Positions 50,057 through 58,659 of a stretch of DNA of 64,000 bases are shown here, in pieces. The position numbers were made by a program, and so were the translations under genes. Within the stretch, counting starts at the first letter, position 1. Each line of letters begins with the position of its first letter. The stretch spans positions 124,001 through 188,000 of the forward strand of contig CANRFC010000002.1 of the NCBI GenBank assembly GCA_947629795.1, given 5' to 3'. The DNA is from an uncultured Oscillospiraceae bacterium. Lineage in GTDB: Bacteria > Bacillota > Clostridia > Oscillospirales > Oscillospiraceae. The notes below the pieces were generated by a model that was given only the letters and a program-made list of their open reading frames with translations, did no database searches and was not told the origin of the DNA.

Positions 50057-50595
50057 GCAAGATGAACTATTTGACCCCGAAGACGCCGCTCTCCGAGCTC
50101 AACAAGGCCACGCGGCGCACCGCCACCGCCCAGGCCGTCGCGGAGATCATGTTCGTCAAGGCCGCCCAGGAGGAGCAGCTTGACGAGGTCACGATCAACG
50201 AATACCCCGAGCTTTTCATCCAGTGGGATGAGAATTGGAGGGGGAAGGCGGGCGACATCGTCCAGGACGAGGGCAAGCTCTACCGCTCCATCCATGACGT
50301 GAACGACGCCGGGCAGAATAGGAAGCCCTCCGAGACCCCGTCGATGTGGACCCTCATCGGGAAGCCCGGCGAGGAGTTCCCGGAGTGGGTCCAGCCCCTC
50401 GGCGCTCACGACGCCTATGACAAGGGCGCGAAGGTCACGCACAACGGCGAGAAGTGGGTCTCCACCGCCTCGGCGAACGTGTGGGAGCCCGGCGTCTATG
50501 GGTGGGAGAAGTACGTCGAGCCCGTGGCCCTCGAAGCGGCCCAGGAAGGGGCCCAGGAGGCCGCAGGGCCGACGCTTGCAGCGCCGGGGGCATAA
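50053..50595 (+). CDS. Tail protein with two CBM5/12-like modules
   Basis: The 180-residue protein has a helical N-terminus (TPLSELNKATRRTATAQAVA) and two short aromatic-rich modules: KAGDIVQDEGKLYRSIHDVN...WTLIG and YDKGAKVTHNGEKWVSTASA...WEPGVYGWE. These match chitin/carbohydrate-binding type 5/12 modules common on phage fibres. It overlaps the DGR target by 4 nt and is the last prophage gene, probably a fibre partner or chaperone-like tip. Confidence 0.8.
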   Translation: MSKMNYLTPKTPLSELNKATRRTATAQAVAEIMFVKAAQEEQLDEVTINEYPELFIQWDENWRGKAGDIVQDEGKLYRSIHDVNDAGQNRKPSETPSMWTLIGKPGEEFPEWVQPLGAHDAYDKGAKVTHNGEKWVSTASANVWEPGVYGWEKYVEPVALEAAQEGAQEAAGPTLAAPGA

Positions 50596-50620
50596 CTACC
50601 CGGCCCCGAACAAAAGGCAA

Positions 50621-50648
50621 GGGAGGGGCGGCAAACGCCGCCTCTCCC
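50621..50648. terminator. Hairpin at the end of the late operon
   Basis: GGGAGGGGCGGC pairs with GCCGCCTCTCCC around AAAC. No T-run follows; a second hairpin (CCTCCCCC...GGGGGG, 50679-50701) is next to it. It could be a terminator or an mRNA 3' end stabiliser. Confidence 0.5.
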
Positions 50649-50744
50649 GGCCCTCAAAACGCCGCCCCCTTGCGTGGGCCTCCCCCGGTTTTGGAGGGGG
50701 GTCGACGCAAACGGGCGGCCTCGGATTTGCTTCTTAGAACGGGG

Positions 50745-50798
50745 CTATTTTTTCTCAAGTATCTTGTCCCGTTTTCTCAAAATTCTCGTCGCGCTACA
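50745..50798 (-). other. Prophage right terminus with two transposase-site motifs
   Basis: On the minus strand the end reads TGTAGCGCGACGAGAA, then ATTTTGAGAAAACGGGA (50767-50783) and TACTTGAGAAAAAATAG (50745-50761). The same TTGAGAAA word lies at the same distance inside the left end. Confidence 0.75.
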
Positions 50799-50803
50799 AT
50801 AGG
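50799..50803. repeat. Target-site duplication, right copy
   Basis: ATAGG directly follows the TACA end and is identical to 14365-14369. Confidence 0.85.
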
Positions 50804-50985
50804 GGTCCTGGAGGATAGGTACAAGATTCTTTTCTTGGAGAGTCTGAGAGGCCGTTCTTTTCTTTGCGAAGAAAAGAACGGCCTCTCAGGCCCTTGGTGC
50901 ACGGAGTGCCCAGGTATGGCAATATCAGGTGAACCACAAATTGTACGATCCAAAGGTATGGGATATCCAAACTCCGTCGGTCCGC
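50804..50985. repeat. Right half of the interrupted host repeat with perfect hairpin
   Basis: It continues the repeat (GATTCTTTTCTTGG...; compare 350-362 onward). A 21-bp perfect inverted repeat spans 50844-50889 (arms starting CTGAGAGGCCG, loop TGCG), then CTTGGTGCACGGAGTGCC and GGGATATCC as near 470-545. No gene is seen. Confidence 0.75.
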
Positions 50986-51600
50986 TCAGAGCTCAAACCC
51001 CGCTCCGGAGAGGCGGACACAGAGATACGCTGCCACGCTGAGCCACAGGAGGATGAGCAGAGCGCCGATGCTCCAGAAGACCCTGGGGGCGGCCAGGGCC
51101 AGGACCAGGGGCAGGCTCCACACGCAGAGCATGGCGGCGGAGCGGGGCAGGTAGGCGACAGCGCGGAGGAAGGACTGCCTGAGCAGGGCCCGGAAGCCGG
51201 CCTGGGGCGCCTGGGCGGCCAGGGGGAGGTAATACTGGACGCACAGCAGCAGGCACAGCCCCAGCAGGATGGCCCCGGCCAGGAAGAGGGTGCCCATGGG
51301 GGCGGGCATCTCCCCGGCAATGCGGGCGTCGGCGATGAGCACGGCCAGGGCGGCCAGGCAGGCCAGCCAGGGCAGGAGGAGGGGCCGCAGGAGGGCCTTG
51401 AAGTCCCGGAGAAAGGCCCGGGCGGTGAGGGACTCCTCCTTCCGGACAAAGGCCAGCATCCGCCCGTAGAGAGCGCTGAGGGAGGCCCCGGCGGTGACCA
51501 CCGGCAGGCACAGGGCCAGGGAGAGCAGACCCACCACGGCGAAGTCGAACAGGTCGGACAGGAACCGCATGAGGGGGGAATCGGGGTCGAAGAGCTTCAT
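50986..51600 (-). CDS. YesL/DUF624-family membrane protein
   Basis: The 204-residue protein has about five hydrophobic segments and the family start FLSDLFDFAVVGLLSLALCL, PVVTAGASLSALYGRML. DUF624/YesL proteins occur with sugar ABC cassettes in Firmicutes; their role is unknown. Here it overlaps the MATE gene start by 4 nt and is transcribed with it, opposite to the LacI-sugar cassette. Confidence 0.85.
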   Translation of the reverse strand: MKLFDPDSPLMRFLSDLFDFAVVGLLSLALCLPVVTAGASLSALYGRMLAFVRKEESLTARAFLRDFKALLRPLLLPWLACLAALAVLIADARIAGEMPAPMGTLFLAGAILLGLCLLLCVQYYLPLAAQAPQAGFRALLRQSFLRAVAYLPRSAAMLCVWSLPLVLALAAPRVFWSIGALLILLWLSVAAYLCVRLSGAGFEL

Positions 51601-52982
51601 ACTGAGGGCACCTCCTTGGAAGGCTCGGCGGAGTACGCCTCCCGCCGCCAGAGCAGCAGGAAGAAGATGTGGACGGCAAAGGTGAGGAGCCAGGACACGG
51701 GATAGGACAGGTAGAGGGTCTGAAGGGTGGGCGAGAGGGCAAAGACGGTATACACCCACACCATGCGCAAAGCGCAGGAGCCCAGGAGGGTGGTGACGGT
51801 GGGGTTCACCGTCTTGCCCAGGCCCCGGATGGAGCCGCAAGCGGTCTCCATCAGGCCCCCCACCCACTGGAAGCGGCCGATGCCCATGACCCGGATGCTG
51901 CCCGCCGCCAGCACGGCCAGGAAGGCGGGGTCGTCCTTCTTGATGAAGATGGTGAGCAGGGGGACCTGGAAGATCTGGGCGCAGGCGCACAGCGCCAGGC
52001 CCAGGGCGGTGCCCGAGCCGATGCAGGCCCAGAAGATGGGGAAGACCCGGCGGGGCTTCCCCCCTCCCAGAGCCTGGCTGGTGAAGGTGATGGCCGCCTG
52101 GTAGTAGGCGTTCTGGGCGGTGTGGATGAAGTTCTCGATGTTGGCGGCGGCGGTGCTGCCGGCCATGGCGGCGTCGCCGAAGGAGTTGATCTGGGCCTGG
52201 ATGGTCACGTTGGCGATGGAGAAGACCATCCCCTGGATGCCGGCGGACAGGCCCACCCGGAGCATGGTCAGGGCCTTGTCGGGGTAGAGCCGGAGCTGCC
52301 GGAGATGGAGGCGGCAAGGGTTTTGGATGGTACACAGCCGGAGGGTGACCAGCACCGCCGAGAAGAGCTGGGAGACCGAGGTGGCGATGGCCACGCCGGC
52401 CACGTCCAGGTGGAAGACCACCACCAGCAGCAGGTTCAGGCCCACGTTGAGGGCCCCGGAGAGGACCATAAAGAGGAGGGGGTACCGGGTGTCCCCCACC
52501 GAGCGGAGGATGGCGGCGCCGAAGTTGTAGACAATGAGAGCGGGGATGCCCAGGAAGTAGATGCGCAGGTAGAGCACCGACAGGGGCAGGACGTTGTCGG
52601 GGACCTGGACCAGGCGCAGCAAGGGCTCGCAGAGGACCAGGCCCAGGGCCCCCGCGCACAGGCCCAGGATCAGGCTGAGCACCGCCGCGCAGTGGACGCT
52701 CTGGTGGAGCCCCTCCTCTTCCCCGGCACCGTAGTACCGGGCCACCAGGTAGTTCACCCCCACCGCCACACCGTTGAACATGGTGATGAGCAGGTGGATG
52801 ATGTGGGTGGTGTTCCCCACCGCCGCCAGGCAGACGCTGCCGGCGAACTTGCCCACCACGGCGGTGTCGGCAGCGTTGTAGAGGAGCTGGAGCACGCCGG
52901 TGAGCATCAGGGGGACGGCAAAGCAGTTCACGTCCCGGAGGAGGGTGGGAAAGGAGATGCTGTCCTCCCGCAGTTGTTTCAA
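51597..52982 (-). CDS. MATE-family efflux transporter
   Basis: The 461-residue protein has 12 predicted membrane helices and MATE features: FAVPLMLTGVLQLLYNAADT, VVGKFAGSVCLAAVGNT, and the second-half counterpart IANVTIQAQINSFGDAAMAG. It likely exports cationic or small organic compounds using Na+ or H+. The start is TTG at 52982 after GGGAGGGAGTG. A consensus promoter lies at 53048-53020 on this strand, beside a LacI-type operator. Confidence 0.88.
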   Translation of the reverse strand: MKQLREDSISFPTLLRDVNCFAVPLMLTGVLQLLYNAADTAVVGKFAGSVCLAAVGNTTHIIHLLITMFNGVAVGVNYLVARYYGAGEEEGLHQSVHCAAVLSLILGLCAGALGLVLCEPLLRLVQVPDNVLPLSVLYLRIYFLGIPALIVYNFGAAILRSVGDTRYPLLFMVLSGALNVGLNLLLVVVFHLDVAGVAIATSVSQLFSAVLVTLRLCTIQNPCRLHLRQLRLYPDKALTMLRVGLSAGIQGMVFSIANVTIQAQINSFGDAAMAGSTAAANIENFIHTAQNAYYQAAITFTSQALGGGKPRRVFPIFWACIGSGTALGLALCACAQIFQVPLLTIFIKKDDPAFLAVLAAGSIRVMGIGRFQWVGGLMETACGSIRGLGKTVNPTVTTLLGSCALRMVWVYTVFALSPTLQTLYLSYPVSWLLTFAVHIFFLLLWRREAYSAEPSKEVPSV

Positions 52983-53019
52983 AATGTTTCACTCCCTCCC
53001 GGCTGCTGCTCTTTTGCTC

Positions 53020-53048
53020 ATTATAGCTTTTTGTGAAAAAGTTGTCAA
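53020..53048 (-). promoter_or_regulatory. MATE-operon promoter
   Basis: On the minus strand, TTGACA (53048-53043) and TATAAT (53025-53020) are spaced 17 bp, matching the full sigma-A consensus. Confidence 0.85.
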
Positions 53049-53067
53049 CAATCCCATTTTTCTCGGA

Positions 53068-53088
53068 TGTTTCAAACTTTTTGAAACA
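53068..53088. promoter_or_regulatory. LacI-type operator 1
   Basis: TGTTTCAA-N5-TTGAAACA has the same half-sites and spacing as operator 2 at 53292-53312. It lies about 20 bp upstream of the MATE -35 box. Confidence 0.7.
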
Positions 53089-53119
53089 AAAACCCGAATC
53101 AGGCGTCACGACCGGGGTT

Positions 53120-53159
53120 GGAAACGTTTCCTTTTTCGCGGTTTTGTTTCGAAACAAAA
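53120..53159. promoter_or_regulatory. Additional palindromes in the divergent regulatory region
   Basis: GGAAACGTTTCC (53120-53131) and TTTTGTTTCGAAACAAAA (53142-53159) are perfect palindromes sharing GTTTC/GAAAC words with the operators. They could bind the same or another LacI/CcpA-family regulator. Confidence 0.55.
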
Positions 53160-53213
53160 ATAATTGTGGGAATCGCACAAAACCAGGATCGGTTTCTTGT
53201 TGAAATGTGTGGA

Positions 53214-53242
53214 TTGACAAAGAACTATTGGCCGCCTATAAT
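53214..53242 (+). promoter_or_regulatory. lacI-like gene promoter
   Basis: TTGACA (53214-53219) and TATAAT (53237-53242) with a 17-bp spacer fully match consensus. Confidence 0.85.
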
Positions 53243-53291
53243 GACTTTATCAACAAAAAAGCCTAAAAATTTGGCGTTTTTTGTTCGAAAA

Positions 53292-53312
53292 TGTTTCAAA
53301 AATCTTGAAACA
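53292..53312. promoter_or_regulatory. LacI-type operator 2
   Basis: TGTTTCAA-N5-TTGAAACA lies in the transcribed leader about 45-65 nt after the predicted start, a position suited to autorepression. Confidence 0.7.
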
Positions 53313-53342
53313 AAATTTTTCCGGAAGCCGGGGTGTCGGAAG

Positions 53343-54335
53343 ATGAAATTGACCGTCAGAACGATCGCGTCCGTGGCCGGCGTCTCCCCCGCCTCGGTTT
53401 CCCGGTACATGAACAGCAAGGGCACCGAGGTCAGCGAGGAGCTGTGCCGGAAGATCGAGGAGGGCCTCCGGCAATTGGGGGCGGAGGAATCTATCTGCCG
53501 TTCCCAGCGCAGGCCCATCATGATCCTGCTCTCCCACCTGCGCTTCTCCTTTTACAGCCGGGTCCTCCGGGAGCTGCTGGACCAGGAGGAGCGGGGAGAG
53601 TACATCTTCTTCCTGGTGCAGCACGACCCCGACTCCCTGGAGACCGTGAAGTCCTTCGTCCGGCGCATCCACCCTGAGGGGGTCATCTACTTTGAGGAGG
53701 AGATCGGCGGGCCCATCCTGAAGTATCTCCAGGACAGCGGCATCCGCACGGTGATGTGCGGCGGCAGTGCCATCGACGACAACTCTGACATGGTCCACAT
53801 CAACGACATCCGGGCGGCCTACGCCGGCACCCGCTACCTCACCGACCTGGGCCACAAGCGCATCCTCTTCCTGTCCGACGACATCCAGAAGATCGGCGCC
53901 GGATTCCAGCGGCTCAGCGGCTGCCAGAAGGCCCTGGAGGACATCGGCCAGAGCCTGCCCCCCGAGATGGTCTCCTACGGACCGGTGACCTTCGACGCCG
54001 GCTATCAGGCGGTGAAGAAGGCCCTGGAGGGCAAGCTGAAGTTCACCGCGGTGTTCGCCTTCAGCGACGAGCTGGCAGTGGGGGCCATGGCCGCCCTCTA
54101 CGACGCCGGGCTCCGGGTGCCCCAGGACGTGTCGGTGCTAGGCTTTGACGACCTGCCCATCGCCACCCAGGTCCGGCCCCGGCTGACCACCATCCACCAG
54201 CCCCTGGAGGCCATCGTGGCCAAGACCCTGGAGATCTTCGGCCAGGGCAATCAGGAGTCCCGCTCGGAGATCCTGCTCAAGCACTCCATCACGGAGCGGG
54301 AGAGCTGCTGCCGTATCCAATCCCCGGAGGAATGA
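53343..54335 (+). CDS. LacI-family transcription regulator
   Basis: The 330-residue protein has the LacI HTH and hinge ([39 protein letters not shown]) and a periplasmic-binding-like sensor ([70 protein letters not shown]). It likely senses the sugar taken up by the downstream transporter. The ATG at 53343 has only a weak ribosome site. Confidence 0.92.
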   Translation: MKLTVRTIASVAGVSPASVSRYMNSKGTEVSEELCRKIEEGLRQLGAEESICRSQRRPIMILLSHLRFSFYSRVLRELLDQEERGEYIFFLVQHDPDSLETVKSFVRRIHPEGVIYFEEEIGGPILKYLQDSGIRTVMCGGSAIDDNSDMVHINDIRAAYAGTRYLTDLGHKRILFLSDDIQKIGAGFQRLSGCQKALEDIGQSLPPEMVSYGPVTFDAGYQAVKKALEGKLKFTAVFAFSDELAVGAMAALYDAGLRVPQDVSVLGFDDLPIATQVRPRLTTIHQPLEAIVAKTLEIFGQGNQESRSEILLKHSITERESCCRIQSPEE

Positions 54336-54391
54336 CCCAGGGGTTGCAGATAAAAACACCTGCCACAAAATCATCAAAAGGAGAAAGTGAA

Positions 54392-55669
54392 ATGAAGAAA
54401 AAACTGACCGCTCTGATCCTCGGTGCCGCCATGTCCCTCTCCCTCCTGGCCGGCTGCGGCGGAGGAAATGCCAGCAAGGGTCCCGCCGAGCTGAAGCTCC
54501 AGCTCTGGGACGAGGCCCAGCTCCCCACCATCCAGGAGAACGTGGATAAGTTCAACAAGGACCACGAGGGCGAGATCAAGGTCACCGTCGAGCAGATCCC
54601 CTGGGACACCTACTGGACCAAGCTGGACGCCTCCCTGGAGACCGATGAGGCCCCCGACGTGTTCTGGATGAACAACTACGTGGCCAAGTACCAGGCCGCC
54701 GGCCTGCTGGAGCCCCTGGACAGCTACATCGAGAAGGACTCCTCCTTCGACCCCAACTCCTATGTCCAGGGCCGCTACACCTTCTTCAACCTGGAGGGCT
54801 CCCAGTACGCTCTGCCCAAGGGCCTGGACTCCGTGGTGGTGGCTCTGAACACCGAGCTGTTCTCCCGCTACGGCGTGGACCTGCCCAAGGACGGCTGGAC
54901 CTGGGATGACATGCGCGACATCGCCGACCAGCTCAAGGCCGCCATCGCCGCCGCCGGCGGCAGCGAGTACCCCATCGTCATGGAGCTGGACGCCCAGCCC
55001 TCCTTCATGAACTTCCTGTATCAGAACGGCGGCTACTACCTCAGCGACGACGGCAAGACCTGCGGCATCAACGAGCCCGCCTCCAAGGACGCCGTGCAGC
55101 AGGTGGTGGACCTGATGGTCAACGGCCAGATGGCCCCCTACTCCGTGCTCTCTGAGACCAAGGGCACCGACCTGTTCATCTCCGGCCAGGCCGGCATCGT
55201 GTTCATCGGCTCCTGGAAGTCCAGCGTGCTGGAGAGCAGCTCCCTGGCCGCCGCCGGCAACATCCAGCTCATCCAGATGCCCAGCATGGCCGTGGACAAC
55301 CACTGCTGCCTGGGCGGCCTGGGCTACACCATCTCTCAGCGCTGCAAGAACAAGGACGCCGCCTGGGAGTTCGTCAAGTACATCACCGGCGAGGAGGCCA
55401 TGACCCACGAGGCCGAGAAGGGCATCGACGTGCCCGCCAATATCAACGCCCAGAGCGCCTACGTGGCCAACTTCAAGAACATCAACGCCCAGGTGTTCAT
55501 GGACGCCGCTGCCACCGGCTTCGCCTATCCCACCAACGGCAACTTTGACTGGGTCAGCTATCCCAACGACGCCATGCAGGAGGCCTTCGGCCAGACCAAG
55601 ACGGTGGACGAGGCCATGGAGTCCGGCGCCGCCCAGGCCCAGAAGGTCCTGGACGAGCTCTTCTCCTGA
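54392..55669 (+). CDS. ABC sugar-binding lipoprotein
   Basis: The 425-residue protein has a lipoprotein signal (MKKKLTALILGAAMSLSLLA, then GC: lipobox LAGC). The mature part is SBP family 1: LKLQLWDEAQLPTIQENVDK, APDVFWMNNYVAKYQAAGLL, LPKGLDSVVVALNTELFSRY, then KDGWTWDDMRDIADQLK. It captures a carbohydrate outside the cell. AAAAGGAGAAAGTG precedes the ATG. A hairpin after the stop may raise its expression over that of the permeases. Confidence 0.92.
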   Translation: MKKKLTALILGAAMSLSLLAGCGGGNASKGPAELKLQLWDEAQLPTIQENVDKFNKDHEGEIKVTVEQIPWDTYWTKLDASLETDEAPDVFWMNNYVAKYQAAGLLEPLDSYIEKDSSFDPNSYVQGRYTFFNLEGSQYALPKGLDSVVVALNTELFSRYGVDLPKDGWTWDDMRDIADQLKAAIAAAGGSEYPIVMELDAQPSFMNFLYQNGGYYLSDDGKTCGINEPASKDAVQQVVDLMVNGQMAPYSVLSETKGTDLFISGQAGIVFIGSWKSSVLESSSLAAAGNIQLIQMPSMAVDNHCCLGGLGYTISQRCKNKDAAWEFVKYITGEEAMTHEAEKGIDVPANINAQSAYVANFKNINAQVFMDAAATGFAYPTNGNFDWVSYPNDAMQEAFGQTKTVDEAMESGAAQAQKVLDELFS

Positions 55670-55705
55670 GCCGGTCCTGACCGGACGCTGAATCCGCGCT
55701 AAGGA

Positions 55706-55740
55706 TGCCGCGGCTCTGCCTTGGCGGAGCCGCGGCATTT
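55706..55740 (+). promoter_or_regulatory. Intercistronic hairpin after the binding-protein gene
   Basis: TGCCGCGGCTC pairs with GAGCCGCGGCA around a 10-nt loop, followed by only TTT. It is probably a partial terminator or 3' stabiliser giving excess binding protein. Confidence 0.7.
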
Positions 55741-55789
55741 CCAAAGAAGGCCGCCTGCGGCGGTCCACCGTGAAATCGGGAGGAACGAC

Positions 55790-56701
55790 ATGAAGCAAAA
55801 AAGCACCCACTTCAACCGTCTCAAACGCTATGAGGCGGGCACGGCCTATCTGTTCGTCCTGCCCATGCTGGCGGGCCTGCTCATCTTCAGCATCATCCCC
55901 TTTGTGCAGAACATCCTGTACAGCTTCCGCAAGATGGGCACCTTCGGCGAGGGGACCTTCGTGGGTCTGAAGAACTACCGGGACCTGCTCCAGGACGAGA
56001 CCTTCTGGCTGGCCCTGAAGAACACCTTCTTCTACGCCATCGTGGGCGTGCCCCTGGTCATCATCCTGTCCATCTTCTTCGCCAACCTGCTCAACAAGAA
56101 CATCCGGGGCCGGACCATCTACCGCACCCTGCTCTACATCCCCGCCATCACCATGCCGGCGGCCATCAGCATCCTGTGGCGGTGGATCCTCAACTACCAG
56201 TACGGCATCTTCAACTACTTCATGGAGAAGCTGGGCCTGCCCCGGGTGAGCTGGCTGGGGGACGTGAAATTCGTCCGCTGGGCCATCATCCTGGTGCTGG
56301 TGTGGTCCATGGTGAGCTACTACACCATCATCATGCTGGCCGCCATGCAGGGCATCGACCGCTCCTACTACGAGGCCGCCCGCATCGACGGGGCCACCAA
56401 CCGCCAGCTCTTCTTCAAGATCACCCTGCCCCTGCTGGGGCCCATGATCTTCTTCTCCATGATCATGGTCACCATCGGCATCCTGCAGATCTTCGACTTC
56501 ATCTACCTGATGGTGGACCGGGACACCCTCCCCTACACGTACAGCATGAGCCTGGTCACCTACTTCTATGAGTGCGCCTTCAATAAGTCCAGCATGCGGG
56601 GCTACGGCGCGGCCATCTCGGTGGTGCTGGCTGTGATCATCATGATCATCACCATCATCCAGATGGTGGTGAAGAAATACTGGATCAAGACGGAGGAGTG
56701 A
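55790..56701 (+). CDS. Sugar ABC permease 1 (MalF type)
   Basis: The 303-residue protein has six membrane helices. It starts YLFVLPMLAGLLIFSIIPFV and has FYAIVGVPLVIILSIFFANL, with the EAA loop YYEAARIDGATNRQLFFKIT, LPLLGPMIF. It pairs with the next gene to form the membrane channel. The EAA glycine is present, so it should couple to an ATPase. No ATPase gene is nearby. Confidence 0.93.
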   Translation: MKQKSTHFNRLKRYEAGTAYLFVLPMLAGLLIFSIIPFVQNILYSFRKMGTFGEGTFVGLKNYRDLLQDETFWLALKNTFFYAIVGVPLVIILSIFFANLLNKNIRGRTIYRTLLYIPAITMPAAISILWRWILNYQYGIFNYFMEKLGLPRVSWLGDVKFVRWAIILVLVWSMVSYYTIIMLAAMQGIDRSYYEAARIDGATNRQLFFKITLPLLGPMIFFSMIMVTIGILQIFDFIYLMVDRDTLPYTYSMSLVTYFYECAFNKSSMRGYGAAISVVLAVIIMIITIIQMVVKKYWIKTEE

Positions 56702-56705
56702 GAAG

Positions 56706-57548
56706 ATGAAAAGAAATCGCCTCCAGGGGGAGTCCCCCCTCTCCCGCGTGCTCAACCACGTCCTTCTGATCTTCGCCTCCTTCCTGGCCTTCGGGCCCTT
56801 CGTGTGGATGTTTCTGACCTCCATCAAGACCTATGAGGAGACCATCCGCATCCCCCTGAAGTTCCTGCCCGACGTGGCCCAGTGGAACAACTACGCCACC
56901 ATCTCGGCCAAGCTCAACTTCCCCCGGCTCTATCTCAACACCATCCTGGTGACCATCATGGCGGTGCTGGGGCAGCTCCTCATCGTCACCCTGTGCGCCT
57001 ACGCCTTCGCCCGGCTGCGCTTCCCCGGCAAGAACGTGATCTTCCTGGGGATGCTGGCCCTGATGATGATCCCCGGCCAGATCTTCACCATTCCCCGCTT
57101 CAAGCTCATGGTGAAGCTGGGGCTGACCAACACCCTGGTGGGCCTGGCTCTGCCCAACCTGTTCAACATCTTCGGGATGTTCCTCATGCGGCAGTTCTTC
57201 TCCACCATCCCCCGGGAGCTGGACGAGGCCGCCCGCATCGACGGGTGCAGCTTCTTCCGCATCTACTGGAACGTGCTCCTCCCCCTGGTGAAGCCCGGCC
57301 TGACCACTCTGGCCATCCTGACCATGCTCAGCACCTGGAAGGACCTGATGTGGCCCCTCATCAACAACTCCGACGCCTCCAAGATGACCCTGGCGGCGGG
57401 CCTGGCCATGCTCATCGGCGAGCACACCACCTACTACGAGCAGGTCATGGCCGGCGGCGTCATCGCCGTGCTGCCCCTCATCGTGCTCTTCGTCATCTTC
57501 CAGAAGCAGTTCGTCGAGAGCATCGCCCACAGCGGCATCAAGGGCTGA
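56706..57548 (+). CDS. Sugar ABC permease 2 (MalG type)
   Basis: The 280-residue protein has six membrane helices and the EAA loop ELDEAARIDGCSFFRIYWNV, LLPLVKPGL. Its N-terminal part (FLAFGPFVWMFLTSIKTYEE) is typical of MalG-like subunits. It starts 4 nt after the stop of permease 1. Confidence 0.93.
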   Translation: MKRNRLQGESPLSRVLNHVLLIFASFLAFGPFVWMFLTSIKTYEETIRIPLKFLPDVAQWNNYATISAKLNFPRLYLNTILVTIMAVLGQLLIVTLCAYAFARLRFPGKNVIFLGMLALMMIPGQIFTIPRFKLMVKLGLTNTLVGLALPNLFNIFGMFLMRQFFSTIPRELDEAARIDGCSFFRIYWNVLLPLVKPGLTTLAILTMLSTWKDLMWPLINNSDASKMTLAAGLAMLIGEHTTYYEQVMAGGVIAVLPLIVLFVIFQKQFVESIAHSGIKG

Positions 57549-57584
57549 TGCTCCCACCCCAGACAAGGAAAGGACGATCATCAT

Positions 57585-58640
57585 ATGCTGTACCGCTACC
57601 CCATCAACGACGTGCATATCCACCTCTTCGACCCCAAGGACATCCAGGAATGTGTGGATATGGTGAACTACTGCGGCTATGAACACTGGAACTTCCTGGC
57701 CTGCACCCTCGTCGGCGGGAAGTTTGCCCTGACCCAGAACCTCCTGTGCGCCCTGATGAAGCTCAAGGAGGGCGGCCGGTGCCAGGCCTTCGGCTCCTTC
57801 CACTACAACGGCAATGAGGTCCCCGACGCCGACAACCTCCTGGCGCAGATCCAGTGGTTTGAGAAGGCGGGCTTCGACGGCATCAAGATGCTGGACGGCA
57901 AGCCGGGGGTCCGGCTGCGCCAGGACCTGCCCCTGGACGCCCCCAACTACGACAAGATGTTCTCCTACGCCGAGCGTACCCAGTTCCCCATCCTCTACCA
58001 CATCAACGACCCCATCGAGTTCTGGTACCGGGACAAGCTGCCCCAGTGGGCGGTGGAGAAGAACTTTTTCTACGGCGACGGGGTCTTCCCCCACAAGTTC
58101 CAGATCGACGACGAGACCCTGGGCTTCCTCCACAAGCACCCCCAGCTCAAGCTGTGCATCCCCCACTTCTTCTTCATCTCCGACCAGCCCGGCCTGTGCG
58201 GCGAGCTGCTGGAGCGCTACCCCAACCTGTACTTCGACATCACCCCCGGCTGGGAGATGTTCGAGAACTTTGCCAAGGACCGGGAGTACTGGCGCGCCTT
58301 CTTCCGCCGCCACTCCAACAAGATCCTCTTCGGCACCGACACCTTCTCCGACCACTGGATGGAGACCGTCACCTGCCTCCAGCGGGTGATGGAGACCGAC
58401 GAGCACTTCGTGGCCTTCGAGGAGAACTGCATCGGCCTGGACCTGGACGAGGACACCCTGCGGGACATCTACTACAACAACTACTACCGCTTCATCACCC
58501 GCATGGACAAGCCCATCGACGTGGACATGGTCCTGGAGTACGCCGACACCCTCTACGACCGCATCCCCGCCGGACCCGACCACGACGAGATCGCCCGGAA
58601 CATCGACTTCCTCAAGGGCGAGATCGCCGCCTTCCGCTGA
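57585..58640 (+). CDS. Amidohydrolase (metal-dependent TIM barrel)
   Basis: The 351-residue protein begins YPINDVHIHLFDPKD, an HxH metal site. It has IKMLDGKPGVRLRQDLPLDA, LYHINDPIEFWYRD, LCIPHFFFISDQPG and LFGTDTFSDHW with the terminal Asp. This fits the amidohydrolase-2 family (decarboxylases, lactonases, hydrolases). In this cassette it may open a lactone or process a sugar acid; the substrate is unknown. Confidence 0.8.
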   Translation: MLYRYPINDVHIHLFDPKDIQECVDMVNYCGYEHWNFLACTLVGGKFALTQNLLCALMKLKEGGRCQAFGSFHYNGNEVPDADNLLAQIQWFEKAGFDGIKMLDGKPGVRLRQDLPLDAPNYDKMFSYAERTQFPILYHINDPIEFWYRDKLPQWAVEKNFFYGDGVFPHKFQIDDETLGFLHKHPQLKLCIPHFFFISDQPGLCGELLERYPNLYFDITPGWEMFENFAKDREYWRAFFRRHSNKILFGTDTFSDHWMETVTCLQRVMETDEHFVAFEENCIGLDLDEDTLRDIYYNNYYRFITRMDKPIDVDMVLEYADTLYDRIPAGPDHDEIARNIDFLKGEIAAFR

Positions 58641-58659
58641 GGAGAGAGGAGGAGCCCAC

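Larger units (their letters stand above)
14370..50798. mobile_element. Mu-like transposable prophage carrying a DGR
   Basis: The element is 36,429 bp with inverted ends: left TGTACGGGGACAACGTATTT and right (reverse complement) TGTAGCGCGACGAGAATTTT, both followed by GAGAAA. It is bounded by ATAGG duplications. The gene order is repressor, MuA, MuB, Gam, GemA, endolysin, Mor, holin, terminase, portal, gpF, gpI, gpT, gp36, gpG, gp37, sheath, tube, chaperones, tape measure, baseplate and DGR tail genes, so all structural modules of a contractile-tailed phage are present. It appears intact. Confidence 0.95.

Noticed and set aside
50621-50701. Short regular hairpins considered as a CRISPR-like repeat
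   Set aside because: There are no evenly spaced direct repeats or cas genes here or elsewhere in the window.
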